A DNA stretch of 64,000 bases, from assembly GCF_012027325.1 (NCBI RefSeq), contig NZ_SNUG01000001.1, forward strand, positions 310,001-374,000, written 5' to 3'. Each line of letters opens with the position of its first letter. Position 1 is the stretch's first letter. The stretch comes from Thermococcus sp. M39 (GTDB lineage: Archaea; Methanobacteriota_B; Thermococci; Thermococcales; Thermococcaceae). A program made the position numbers and the translations under genes. Positions 44,608 through 53,527 of the stretch are shown one piece after another. Under the pieces are notes generated by a model. The model made no database searches. It had not been told where the DNA came from and saw only the letters and a list, made by a program, of their open reading frames with translations.

Positions 44608-45225
44608 ATGGAAGATATAGAGGAATTTGAATATCAGCCACGAAGCGTTAAAGATCTCTTTATCGAGATGAAAAACATCGCCGAGCTCATGGTTGATCTG
44701 GCATATACCTCTATTCTGTTCGGTGATAAGGAAATTGCTGAGGAAGTCCTAGACTTAGAAGAGCGAATGGACTTGCTTAACTATCAGATGACGCTCCACG
44801 CAGTTTTAGCAGCAAGGAACGTTAAAGAGGCTGAAAAAGTCACTTCAATTCTCCAAATGGCAAATGCCATAGAAGACATCTCCAACGCAGCTGGAGACTT
44901 AGCAAAGATGGTCCTTGAAGGACTCGAACCCCATCCAGTTATAAAAGAGGCAATACTTGAGAGCGAAGAGGTTATAGCAAAAATTGTCGTCAGCCCAGAT
45001 TCAATTCTTGTTGGAAAGACTCTTGGAGAACTTGATTTAGCAACAAACACTGGAGTATGGATAATAGCAGTGAGGAGAGGTAAGAGGTGGATTTTTGGTC
45101 CAGATAAGGATTTCAAGATAAAACCCCACGATGTTCTCATAGGCAGAGGAACACACACTTCAGTCGAGCATTTGAAAGAGATAGCAAGAGGAGTCATTAG
45201 GGTGGTCGGCAATGAAAGAGCTTGA
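44608..45225 (+). CDS. PhoU-like/TrkA-C protein A
   Basis: A 205-residue protein with an N-terminal helical PhoU-like domain (residues about 15-125; RSVKDLFIEMKNIAELMVDLAYTSILFGDKEIAEEVL) and a C-terminal TrkA-C (RCK-C) domain (about 135-205; SILVGKTLGELDLATNTGVWIIAVRRGKRWIFGP). TrkA-C domains bind ligands and gate ion transport. No membrane helix is present, so it may regulate a channel or transporter from the cytoplasm. The paralogue follows with a 14-nt overlap. GGTGAGGAGAG precedes ATG 44608. Confidence 0.85.
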   Translation: MEDIEEFEYQPRSVKDLFIEMKNIAELMVDLAYTSILFGDKEIAEEVLDLEERMDLLNYQMTLHAVLAARNVKEAEKVTSILQMANAIEDISNAAGDLAKMVLEGLEPHPVIKEAILESEEVIAKIVVSPDSILVGKTLGELDLATNTGVWIIAVRRGKRWIFGPDKDFKIKPHDVLIGRGTHTSVEHLKEIARGVIRVVGNERA

Positions 45226-45805
45226 GGAGATTAAAGATTGTTTAGTTGAAATGAAGAACCTTTCATCTCTCATGGTTGATTTGGCATTTTCATCTGTCAT
45301 GTATAACAGTGAAGATATAGCCGATGAAGTCTACATTCTTGAGGAAAAAATGGATGAACTGACTTTAAAGGTCAAAAAACTTGCTTTAAAGGCCGCAAAG
45401 TATGAAGACGACCCAGAGAAACTTTTGAGTATTATAGAGATGGCAACAATAAATGAGCAGATATCAGATTCCGCTTACGAAATAGCGGATTTAGTTTTAA
45501 GAGATGTTGAGCCTCATCCTATAATCAGAAAGATTATGCATGATGTAGAGGAGGAAATTGGGAGAGTTAAGGTAAACAAGGGCTCCATTCTAATTGGAAA
45601 GAGCCTTAAGCAGCTCAAATTACCAACAAAAATTGGTGTTCGCTTAATAGCAATAAAGCGTGGGAGCAAATACATATACAACCCCAGTAAGGACGAGGAG
45701 ATAAAAGAAGGGGACATCCTCATAGCGGTTGGTTCGGGAATTGATCGCTTGAGAGAACTTTCTAACGAAAAAGGTGAAGAGGGAGAGAGGATAGAGGAGG
45801 AGTAA
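45212..45805 (+). CDS. PhoU-like/TrkA-C protein B
   Basis: A 197-residue paralogue of the previous gene, with the same PhoU-like domain (EIKDCLVEMKNLSSLMVDLAFSSVMYNSEDIADEVY) and TrkA-C domain (SILIGKSLKQLKLPTKIGVRLIAIKRGSKYIYNPSKDEEIKEGDILI). The start lies inside the previous gene, so the two are translationally coupled and probably form a heteromer. The C-terminus is acidic. Target transporter unknown. Confidence 0.85.
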   Translation: MKELEEIKDCLVEMKNLSSLMVDLAFSSVMYNSEDIADEVYILEEKMDELTLKVKKLALKAAKYEDDPEKLLSIIEMATINEQISDSAYEIADLVLRDVEPHPIIRKIMHDVEEEIGRVKVNKGSILIGKSLKQLKLPTKIGVRLIAIKRGSKYIYNPSKDEEIKEGDILIAVGSGIDRLRELSNEKGEEGERIEEE

Positions 45806-45854
45806 ATTTTCTTTTACTTTTTATGCTGTTCTATTAAATCTTTTGCCAAAACCC

Positions 45855-45878
45855 TTTTATGTATCACTGCCAATGAGT
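45855..45878 (+). promoter_or_regulatory. Phosphorylase promoter with TGM-like half site
   Basis: TTTTATG (45855-45861) is a probable TATA element, and TATCAC (45862-45867) follows directly. TATCAC is the left half of the Thermococcales glycolytic motif (TATCAC-N5-GTGATA) bound by Tgr/TrmBL1, but the right half here (ATGAGT) is poor. A position downstream of TATA suggests repression. Weak site. Confidence 0.35.
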
Positions 45879-45914
45879 ATAATAAATCAATCAACGATCA
45901 TTGAGGTGTTGTAT

Positions 45915-48416
45915 ATGGATGTGGAATCAATTATCAAGAAAAAGTTGCCTGAAAATATTAGAGGCTTAGCAAAGCTTGCCTATAATTATTGGTGGAGTTG
46001 GAGTCATAAAGCCACTAAAATGTGGATGTATATTGATGAAGAACATTGGAGAGAATACAAAAATCCTGTGAAGCTTCTCCTTGATGTGAGCGATGAAAGA
46101 TTAAAAGAGCTTGCAAGGGATGACAACTTCCTTGATTTATATGAGCTTGTCATGAACAATTTTGAAAAATATATGAGCGAAGAAAATACTTGGTTTTCAG
46201 TTAACTATCCCAAATGGGATAAGCCAATAGTCTACCTATGTATGGAATATGGCATTGGAAAGAGCCTACCCATCTATTCTGGCGGTCTTGGAATTCTTGC
46301 TGGCGATCATGTAAAGACTGCAAGTGACTTAGGTTTGCCTTTCATTGCGATTGGTCTTCTCTATAAGCATGGCTACTTTAAGCAAGAAATAAACGAGGAA
46401 GGCAGACAGATTGAGATATTCCCCAGTTATGATCCGAGAGAAATGCCAATGAAGCAGATTCTCAAAGAAAACGGGGAGCCTCTTTTAATTGAAGTCCCCA
46501 TTGAAGACAGAATAGTTTATGCAAGGGTTTTTGAAGTAAATGTTGGAAGAGTTAAGTTATACCTCCTTGATACGGATGTGGAGGAAAACAGCGAAGAAGA
46601 CAGAAAAATATGTGACTACCTTTACAACGCTGAGCTTGACAAGAGGATTAAGCAAGAAATCCTCCTGGGCATTGGTGGAATGCGTCTCTTGAAAGCACTC
46701 AAGATTGAGCCGGGTGTAATTCATCTCAATGAAGGCCATCCAGCATTTGCGAACTTTGAGAGAATTGTATGGTATATGCAAGAAGGTCTCAGCTTTGAAG
46801 AGGCTTTGGAAGTTGTTAGGGGAACTAGTGTTTTCACCACTCACACGCCAGTTCCAGCAGGTCATGATGTTTTCCCAATATGGTTTGTTGAAGAGAAGCT
46901 TGCAAAGTTCTTTGAAGGTTTACCTAAAGAAAAATTCTTGGACCTAGGTAGGGTTGAGGAGAAAGATCCGAATTTTAACATGAGTCTTTTAGCTATAAGA
47001 ACTTCAAACTTTGTGAATGGAGTCAGCGAGCTTCATGCAGAAGTTACAAAGAAGATGTGGCTTAATCTCTGGAAGGAAGTGCCACTTGATGAGATTCCAA
47101 TTGAAGGTATAACAAATGGAATCCATACATCAACATGGGTTCATGAAAGGTTAGCTCGCTTATATGACAGATATATGGGTAAGATCTGGAGAGAGCATGT
47201 CAACTTAGAGGGCATTTGGTATGCGATTGAAAGAATTCCAGATGAAGAGCTTTGGGAAGCACATCTGAAAGCCAAAAAGGATCTGATTGAGCTTATCAAG
47301 AGAAAGATTAGGGAAAGGAATACTCGTTTAGGCATTGATGAACCGGTTCCAGAAATTGACGAGAATGCTTTAATAATAGGATTTGCAAGAAGATTTGCAA
47401 CGTATAAAAGAGCAATCTTAATCTTGAGCGACCTTGAGCGCTTAAAGAGGATAGTGAACAATCCAGAGAGACCCGTGTATATAGTCTTTGCAGGAAAAGC
47501 TCATCCAAGGGATGAAGCTGGAAAGGAGTTCTTGAGGAGAGTTTATGAAGTTTCCCAGATGCCTGAGTTCAAGGGCAAGATAATTGTCATAGAAAACTAT
47601 GACATGGGTTCTGCTCGTTTGATGGTTGCTGGCGTTGATGTATGGCTCAACAATCCAAGGAGACCTCTTGAAGCTAGTGGAACAAGTGGCATGAAAGCTG
47701 GACTTAACGGTGTCTTGAACTTGAGCATCTACGATGGCTGGTGGGTTGAGGGCTACAACGGAAGAAACGGCTGGGTCATTGGAGAAGAAAACACAGAACC
47801 GGAGACCGAAGAAGATGATATAAGGGATGCTCAAAGTTTGTATGATATCCTTGAGAATGAAGTAATTCCGCTCTATTATGAGAATAGGGAAGCATGGATA
47901 GGCATGATGAAAGAGAGCATAAAAAGCATAGCACCAAGATTCAGCACGCACAGAATGGTTAAGGAATACATGACAAAGTTCTATACAAAGGCCATGGAGC
48001 ATGGTATCTGGCTTGTTAGAGACAACTCCCGCTGGGCAAGGGAGATAGCAGCTTGGAAGAAGAAAGTGCTCGAAAATTGGGACAAGGTGAGCATTGAAAA
48101 AATACTTACAGAAGACGCCAGAGCGGTGGAAGTTGTTGTGAACCTTGGAAATCTGAGTCCCGAGGATGTGAAAGTTGAACTCTACTATGGGGTGAAAGCC
48201 AAGGACTATATTATTGAGAAGCCCTATATAGTCGAGCTCAAGAGGCCAGAGCATCTGGGCAATGGAAGATACAAATACAAATATGAGGGCAATGCTCTGA
48301 GGAATATAATCAATCCGTGCTGGCATTATGCTGTGAGGGTTTATCCCTACCATCCAAAGCTGCCGTACAAATTCCTTCTTGGTGGCTTGATTAGATGGCG
48401 TGGATTGCTTGAATGA
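45915..48416 (+). CDS. malP: Alpha-glucan (maltodextrin/glycogen) phosphorylase
   Basis: GT35 family PLP enzyme that releases glucose 1-phosphate from glycogen or maltodextrin. The 833-residue protein has YSGGLGILAGDHVKTASDLGLP near the N-terminus, GVIHLNEGHPAFANFERI in the middle, and the PLP lysine region EASGTSGMKAGLNGVLNLSIYDGWWVEG. It opens with a DUF3417-type N-terminal domain (LPENIRGLAKLAYNYWWSWS), typical of archaeal/thermophilic phosphorylases. GAGGTG sits 6 nt before ATG 45915. A possible TGM half-site lies in its promoter. Confidence 0.95.
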   Translation: MDVESIIKKKLPENIRGLAKLAYNYWWSWSHKATKMWMYIDEEHWREYKNPVKLLLDVSDERLKELARDDNFLDLYELVMNNFEKYMSEENTWFSVNYPKWDKPIVYLCMEYGIGKSLPIYSGGLGILAGDHVKTASDLGLPFIAIGLLYKHGYFKQEINEEGRQIEIFPSYDPREMPMKQILKENGEPLLIEVPIEDRIVYARVFEVNVGRVKLYLLDTDVEENSEEDRKICDYLYNAELDKRIKQEILLGIGGMRLLKALKIEPGVIHLNEGHPAFANFERIVWYMQEGLSFEEALEVVRGTSVFTTHTPVPAGHDVFPIWFVEEKLAKFFEGLPKEKFLDLGRVEEKDPNFNMSLLAIRTSNFVNGVSELHAEVTKKMWLNLWKEVPLDEIPIEGITNGIHTSTWVHERLARLYDRYMGKIWREHVNLEGIWYAIERIPDEELWEAHLKAKKDLIELIKRKIRERNTRLGIDEPVPEIDENALIIGFARRFATYKRAILILSDLERLKRIVNNPERPVYIVFAGKAHPRDEAGKEFLRRVYEVSQMPEFKGKIIVIENYDMGSARLMVAGVDVWLNNPRRPLEASGTSGMKAGLNGVLNLSIYDGWWVEGYNGRNGWVIGEENTEPETEEDDIRDAQSLYDILENEVIPLYYENREAWIGMMKESIKSIAPRFSTHRMVKEYMTKFYTKAMEHGIWLVRDNSRWAREIAAWKKKVLENWDKVSIEKILTEDARAVEVVVNLGNLSPEDVKVELYYGVKAKDYIIEKPYIVELKRPEHLGNGRYKYKYEGNALRNIINPCWHYAVRVYPYHPKLPYKFLLGGLIRWRGLLE

Positions 48417-48528
48417 TTTTTGCCTTTTTTGTTTATTTTCTATGATTTCGGAAATTTTATATATGCTCACTTCACAAATTTATTGATTAAACTGCCACAT
48501 TAAATTAGCTCCTCTAGGAGGTGTTAAA

Positions 48529-49818
48529 ATGGAGGAGAAGACAAAATGGACAATATACCTAGCTTTTTTAGTTGCTGGATTTGCAACAGGAATAGGCACT
48601 ATGGGTTTGTTTCCACAGTTCTGGCTTCAGTATGGAATGACGGGGCTTACAGTATATCTGCTCTTTACAGTGTTTTTCACCTATCTAGCAATACTTGAGG
48701 CTGAATCAACTCAAAAAACTGCCTATCACTTTGCAGAGCTGTACACTAAGCTTACAAAAACCTCGGGAATGATTATTGCGATTTTGCTGGCTATTATAGT
48801 ATTCTTATCATACTACACAGCGAACACGGCCCTTATACTGCTGTCACCGTTCCTTGGAACGGGGACCGTTGGAAGGCTTATTGCGAAGCTCATCTTGTTG
48901 GCAGTAACATTCATAATAATCACAAGAGCCAAAGAGAAGACTTTCCTCATAATGGCTCTCGGTTCAGCGATCTTCGTTATCTTTGCTGTGATAACGGCAG
49001 TAGCATTTAAAACAAAGATACCAGCCGAGAACTTCTACTTAACCTTAGCTAAAGGGATGATATTTGCAAAACAACCAATTTCCCTGGCTCTATTAAGAGA
49101 TGCTGCTATTAGGGCTCTTTATGGTGTTGGTCTGGGATTTGCATTCTACTTAATGATTGGAAGCTTCATGGGGAGGGACTTTAGCTCTAAGGTAATTATT
49201 GGAACAGGTGTAGCGATTCAGGTATTTATAGGAATTCTCTCAACTTTCATAGTGATATATTCAGTGGCTCCAGGTACGCCAGGACTGCTTCTCACTTATG
49301 CAACAGGAGGAGAGGAGGGTTCAATAAAATTCATGGAGGCTCTGCCCAAAGTATTAGCTGATTATCAAATTCTACTCTTTATGATTGCGATATCGCTCTT
49401 TTTCGCCGGCCTTACAAGCATTGTCCCAACTGCAGAGATTGGTCTTCAGATTACCCAAATGCTGACTGGTTTAAGCAGAGAAAAGGCAGCAACTTACTTC
49501 ATAGGTTTCGTAGTTCTAATAGGGATTATTGACTCATATCCCCCAATTGCCGACATGATGCTTCAAGCGATAAATATCTTCATATTCATTGGGGCAATAT
49601 TTGAGGTATATCCTTTGGTAACAAAGCTGAGAGAGCAAAAGAGTCCAGTAGAGCATGCAATAGCAGTGATAGGTGCAGCCTTTTTTGCATTGCTGGGCAT
49701 CTATACAATGATTTCAGAAGCTAAAATGGGAGGCTACAGGGTAGTCTCAACGGTAATAGCTCTTGTCCTCTTGGTTATAGGAGTTGCAATAAGAGAATTT
49801 GGGAAAGCTTCCGAGTGA
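48529..49818 (+). CDS. Sodium-coupled amino acid transporter (NSS/SNF-like)
   Basis: A 429-residue polytopic membrane protein of about 12 helices. The first helix, YLAFLVAGFATGIGTMGLFPQFWLQYGMTGL, resembles the unwound substrate-binding GxGN--RFP helix of the neurotransmitter:sodium symporter family. It probably imports an amino acid with sodium. The ligand is unknown. GGAGGTG precedes ATG 48529. The 3' end overlaps the convergent methyltransferase by 72 nt. Confidence 0.78.
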   Translation: MEEKTKWTIYLAFLVAGFATGIGTMGLFPQFWLQYGMTGLTVYLLFTVFFTYLAILEAESTQKTAYHFAELYTKLTKTSGMIIAILLAIIVFLSYYTANTALILLSPFLGTGTVGRLIAKLILLAVTFIIITRAKEKTFLIMALGSAIFVIFAVITAVAFKTKIPAENFYLTLAKGMIFAKQPISLALLRDAAIRALYGVGLGFAFYLMIGSFMGRDFSSKVIIGTGVAIQVFIGILSTFIVIYSVAPGTPGLLLTYATGGEEGSIKFMEALPKVLADYQILLFMIAISLFFAGLTSIVPTAEIGLQITQMLTGLSREKAATYFIGFVVLIGIIDSYPPIADMMLQAINIFIFIGAIFEVYPLVTKLREQKSPVEHAIAVIGAAFFALLGIYTMISEAKMGGYRVVSTVIALVLLVIGVAIREFGKASE

Positions 49819-50637
49819 TTTTTCTATTTTTTCTTTTGCCTTTATCCAACCTACTGGAGGATGTTCCGCTCCATATTTTTGGAGTTTTTCATAAGCGCTC
49901 TCCCACTTTTTGAGTAGTCTTTCTCGTTTTTTAGTGTCTCTAATTTTCTCAATGTATTCTCTTGGAATGTAAGCTAGGAGGTGTGGTAGATTTGGTTCAA
50001 AAGTTCCATATTCTTTAATTTCTCCACCCGCTTTTTCTACAAACTCTATCAGCTTTTCAAGTGGGAAATAATGCAGATCATCTTTTCTGCCATAGAGAGC
50101 TTCGAATATCCCCTCTCTGAGGTTGTACATCTCAAGATGAGCTTCTTGTCCCTTTGTTTTGGCTATTGGCAGACTTTCAGCAATAAAAATTTCATCAGCA
50201 ACGCGGAGCATCTCGCTAATTACTTTAACATTAACAATTGTCTCCTCATTCCTTAAGCTTCTAATTCCATGAATTAAAACTGCCAAATCAAAGCTCTTGA
50301 AGGGAAATGGCAAATTTTGGGCATCAACTTTCATTGGAATAACTCTCCTCCAAGGCCCAGCGCTCTTAACTATCTCTTCAAAATACGTCCACCTTGCTAA
50401 ATCCACAGCAATGACTCTCCCAGTTTCTCCAACCATATAAGCTAAAGGCACTGTTGCTATAGCGTGAGCACCGCAGCCTATCTCCAGAATATTCATTCCT
50501 TCTTTAATTCCAGCGAACTGCGAAAGCCTAAAGCGTTCAAGCATTTCAAGGTGGAGCCAGTTATTTGGAAGGAAAGGCTCATTCCTCAATGGAATTTTTG
50601 AAAGAACCTCATTTTCGAATTTTTCTTCAGAGTTCAC
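49747..50637 (-). CDS. SAM-dependent methyltransferase
   Basis: A 296-residue class I methyltransferase. Motif I is MNILEIGCGAHAIATVPLAYMVGETGRVIAVDL, the SAM-binding loop; motif II-like VDAQNLPFPFKSFDLAVLIHG follows. The C-terminal third is helical and may choose the substrate, which is unknown. GTG 50637 is the first start after a TATA-like TTTAAAG near 50680. It overlaps the convergent transporter by 72 nt at the 3' end. Confidence 0.82.
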   Translation of the reverse strand: MNSEEKFENEVLSKIPLRNEPFLPNNWLHLEMLERFRLSQFAGIKEGMNILEIGCGAHAIATVPLAYMVGETGRVIAVDLARWTYFEEIVKSAGPWRRVIPMKVDAQNLPFPFKSFDLAVLIHGIRSLRNEETIVNVKVISEMLRVADEIFIAESLPIAKTKGQEAHLEMYNLREGIFEALYGRKDDLHYFPLEKLIEFVEKAGGEIKEYGTFEPNLPHLLAYIPREYIEKIRDTKKRERLLKKWESAYEKLQKYGAEHPPVGWIKAKEKIEKSLGSFPKFSYCNSYNQEDKSYYR

Positions 50638-50755
50638 AGCTAAACACCATCTATATTGTAAAAACAGCCCTCTTTAAAGCTCTTTTGCAGAAAAAGATTT
50701 AAAAGTTGGAGTTGATATTTAGGCAGACAAAAATTTTGAAGACAAAATAAAGCCA

Positions 50756-52471
50756 TCACTTGTGGGCAAATATTGCCTTGACGACTCCATTTTCAATGGC
50801 ATCAATTCTGACAAAGCCGAATCTCTCGAACTGCACTATGTCGTCAACTTTAACATCTGCATCTTTCTCAAGCAGACCTTTCTTGACTATAAGCTCGTCT
50901 CCTTCTGGAATTATAACTTCACACTCTTTTCCTTCTGGAACCCAGTGAATCATGTGCCATCTGTGTTCTCTCGCTTTTTCGTATTCAATGCTGTCAAATT
51001 CTGCAACTATTTTCTCCTCACTAACCTCAAGGAGCTTAACGTTGAAGAGATCTTTGAGCCTTATGTATTCACTCTTCTTGAGCAGTTCCAAATCATCTTT
51101 TGACACATAAATCGGTTTTTCTGGTGTGAATTTTAGCTCTCTATATCCTCTCTCTGGATGATCTGGGTGGAGCGGAACTTTTGCAATGAATTCTTCCTCA
51201 AAGCCTTTGATGTACATTGGAATTGGGTCGGCAACGAAGAAATAGCGGTTTGCCACTGGGTCAATAAGCTTTCTATTTATCGCAGCCAAGTTGTCCCAGC
51301 TTATGGTTGTGTCACTCCTCTTGAGCCCAACGCTTATAATCAGTTCCCTTATTGCTTCTGGAAGAATTCCCCTTCTTTTTAATGCTCTAATTGTTCCTAA
51401 TCTCGGGTCATCCCAGCCTAAGTATCTGCCCTCCTGAATTCCTTTTCTCGTTTTTGATTTGCTCAGAATTACTCCCTCAATTGACAATCTACCGTGGTGA
51501 ACAGTTACTGGATACTCCCAGCCGAAATAGTCGTAAATATAGCGCTGCCTCGTCTCATTCTCGGCATGCTCTTGTCCTCTGAAGATATGAGTTACGCCGA
51601 GATCATGGTCATCAATGGCTGATGCAAAGTTATAGAGTGGCCAAACTCTGTATTTATCCCCAGTTCTGGGATGATCTGGATTGTCAATTATCCTTAAAGC
51701 TGGCCAGTCTCTCACGGCTGGATTTGGGTGGTTTAAATCGGTTTTTATCCTAACAACAGCTTCTCCTTCTTTGTAAGTTCCGTCAAGCATCTTCTCCCAT
51801 CTTTCGAGCTGAATCTCAACGGGTTCATCACGGTGCGGACAGGGCTTTCCGGCATCTCTGAGCTTTCTGAACTCCTCTGGCTTACAAGTACAAACATAGG
51901 CTTTGCCCATCTTTATCAGCTCTTCAGCATACTTGTAATAAATCTCAAGCCTATCGCTGGCATAATGAATCTCATCAATTTTGAAGCCGAGCCACTTTAA
52001 ATCCTCAATTATCCACTCATAAAAGATGGGCTCGGGTCTCTTCACCTTTGGATCAGTGTCGTCAAATCTCAATATGAACTTGCCGTCGTACATTCTCGCA
52101 TACTCGTGGCTTAAAATAGCCGCACGAGCGTTTCCTAAGTGGAAAGCCCCATCAGGGTTTGGAGCAAACCTTGTAACTACCTTTCCTTTCTCAGCTTTGG
52201 GAAGCGGAGGTAATCCTTTCTTTTCCTCATGCTTCTCTTCTTTTTTCTCAAAGAACTCTGGATAAATCTCTCTGAGCTTTGCCTCCTGATCCTCTATGCT
52301 CATCTTGTTGACTTCTTCAACTATTTTATTTACGAGAGGGACTATCTCCTTAGCTTTAGGCCTCAGCTCTGGATGAGTACCAAGAACTTTGCCTATGACA
52401 GCTTTAGGATTGGCTTTTCCATCATGCTGTATTGCATTGATGAGCGCATACTTTAAAATCAGCTCCTCCAT
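50756..52471 (-). CDS. gltX: Glutamyl-tRNA synthetase (non-discriminating archaeal type)
   Basis: Class I synthetase charging tRNA-Glu and, in archaea, mischarging tRNA-Gln for later amidation. The 571 residues contain the HIGH-equivalent FHLGNARAA at 110-118 and the KMSKS-equivalent ILSKSKTRKG. The N-terminal 95-residue helical domain and the C-terminal beta domains match archaeal/eukaryotic GluRS. ATG 52471 follows a GAGGTGAT. The promoter is GAAGGTTTATAAC on the minus strand. Confidence 0.96.
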   Translation of the reverse strand: MEELILKYALINAIQHDGKANPKAVIGKVLGTHPELRPKAKEIVPLVNKIVEEVNKMSIEDQEAKLREIYPEFFEKKEEKHEEKKGLPPLPKAEKGKVVTRFAPNPDGAFHLGNARAAILSHEYARMYDGKFILRFDDTDPKVKRPEPIFYEWIIEDLKWLGFKIDEIHYASDRLEIYYKYAEELIKMGKAYVCTCKPEEFRKLRDAGKPCPHRDEPVEIQLERWEKMLDGTYKEGEAVVRIKTDLNHPNPAVRDWPALRIIDNPDHPRTGDKYRVWPLYNFASAIDDHDLGVTHIFRGQEHAENETRQRYIYDYFGWEYPVTVHHGRLSIEGVILSKSKTRKGIQEGRYLGWDDPRLGTIRALKRRGILPEAIRELIISVGLKRSDTTISWDNLAAINRKLIDPVANRYFFVADPIPMYIKGFEEEFIAKVPLHPDHPERGYRELKFTPEKPIYVSKDDLELLKKSEYIRLKDLFNVKLLEVSEEKIVAEFDSIEYEKAREHRWHMIHWVPEGKECEVIIPEGDELIVKKGLLEKDADVKVDDIVQFERFGFVRIDAIENGVVKAIFAHK

Positions 52472-52504
52472 GCTATCACCTCTAAGAGAGTGAGCGTTGG
52501 GAGA

Positions 52505-52517
52505 GTTATAAACCTTC
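52505..52517 (-). promoter_or_regulatory. gltX promoter
   Basis: GAAGG-TTTATAAC on the minus strand is a strong BRE/TATA pair, 34-46 bp upstream of the gltX ATG. Confidence 0.6.
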
Positions 52518-52531
52518 TGAAATTTTCTGGA

Positions 52532-52636
52532 ATGTCTTTAGGCAGTTGGTGTTTTTGGCTCATATTGGTCATAGTAGAACAAGGACTTAACGAAGAAGCA
52601 AAAGCTTTAGAAGCTGAGGATAATAGAAAAAACTAA
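52532..52636 (+). CDS. Possible 34-aa membrane microprotein
   Basis: MSLGSWCFWLILVIVEQGLN and a charged tail of 14 residues (EEAKALEAEDNRKN). It contains a short hydrophobic segment and a charged C-terminal half, and might be a small membrane protein or a remnant of a larger gene. There is no clear ribosome site and its apparent TATA box belongs to gltX, so it is low confidence. Confidence 0.25.
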   Translation: MSLGSWCFWLILVIVEQGLNEEAKALEAEDNRKN

Positions 52637-52655
52637 TAAATAAAATTAGTAGGGG

Positions 52656-53516
52656 TTACCTCTCATACCCATCAAAAAGCCTTGAGAAAGTCCAAGGAAC
52701 CAAGAATACCATTGTAAATGTTGATAATGCGAATGTCGGCAGTCCAGGAGCTCCAAACTTCCAGGCTATATATCCGCTACCGCTGACGAACAGCCCAACA
52801 GTCACCATTACTGCTCTCTTCCTGAGAGGTATCTCTGAAGTATCGGGCAGGTTGAGCTGTTTAAATGCCGAATATCCCACCACTGCACCAATCAGAGAAC
52901 CCTCAACTATTGAAAATGTTTCGTTGGCATATCCAACGCTCCTTGATATTACGGGAAGCAGAAGGCTTAGGATGATCCCTAGCAGAGCAACTTTTGGCGT
53001 GTATTTGATTTTATTCTTTAGGTATACCCCTAGAGAAATAACTGCAACTCCCAGCAGAATTCCACCAAATATATCCCTCCAGTAGTGGACTCCTAGGACT
53101 ATCCTTGAAAGCGAAATCAGGGCTATCATAGTCAGGCAGAAAACTCTAACTCCAATCCCTTCCTTTGTGTAAGCGAAGTATCCGAAGACAATGCTTGAGC
53201 CTTGAGCATGTCCGCTTGGGAACCCGTATCCATTAGCTTCAACGAGTCTGCGGTTTTCTGGCGGTCGCGGCAACTTGAAGAAGTTTTTAAGGAACAAATT
53301 AAGCCACATGCCAAGGATGAAAGGAATAAAGAGCGTTATCCCATAGGACGAGCTGTAGCCGAGGTATATCACTGGGATTAGAATCATGTAGAATTTTTCA
53401 TATCCAAGGAAAGTTATAGCTTTCCAAAATGCATAAACTTGAAAGTACGTTGCTAGAATGGAAGAGAGCAAGAGAAAAATTGAAACTGTAAGTAATGCCT
53501 TGTCGAGTTTCCTCAT
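52656..53516 (-). CDS. PAP2-family membrane phosphatase
   Basis: A 286-residue polytopic membrane protein with the three motifs of the PAP2/bacPAP superfamily: KNFFKLPRPPENRR, GYGFPSGHAQGSS (active-site His) and SRIVLGVHYWRDIFGG (nucleophilic His and Asp). It probably dephosphorylates a lipid phosphate or polyprenyl diphosphate for glycosylation. Three further helices follow the phosphatase core. It is in a minus-strand group with the hydrolase. Confidence 0.9.
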   Translation of the reverse strand: MRKLDKALLTVSIFLLLSSILATYFQVYAFWKAITFLGYEKFYMILIPVIYLGYSSSYGITLFIPFILGMWLNLFLKNFFKLPRPPENRRLVEANGYGFPSGHAQGSSIVFGYFAYTKEGIGVRVFCLTMIALISLSRIVLGVHYWRDIFGGILLGVAVISLGVYLKNKIKYTPKVALLGIILSLLLPVISRSVGYANETFSIVEGSLIGAVVGYSAFKQLNLPDTSEIPLRKRAVMVTVGLFVSGSGYIAWKFGAPGLPTFALSTFTMVFLVPWTFSRLFDGYER

Positions 53517-53527
53517 ACTTATACACC

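Noticed and set aside
47442-48470. 342-residue antisense reading frame opposite the phosphorylase gene
   Set aside because: It lies fully across malP, whose motifs and ribosome site are clear. The antisense protein has His/Cys-rich, unstructured text expected of a shadow frame.
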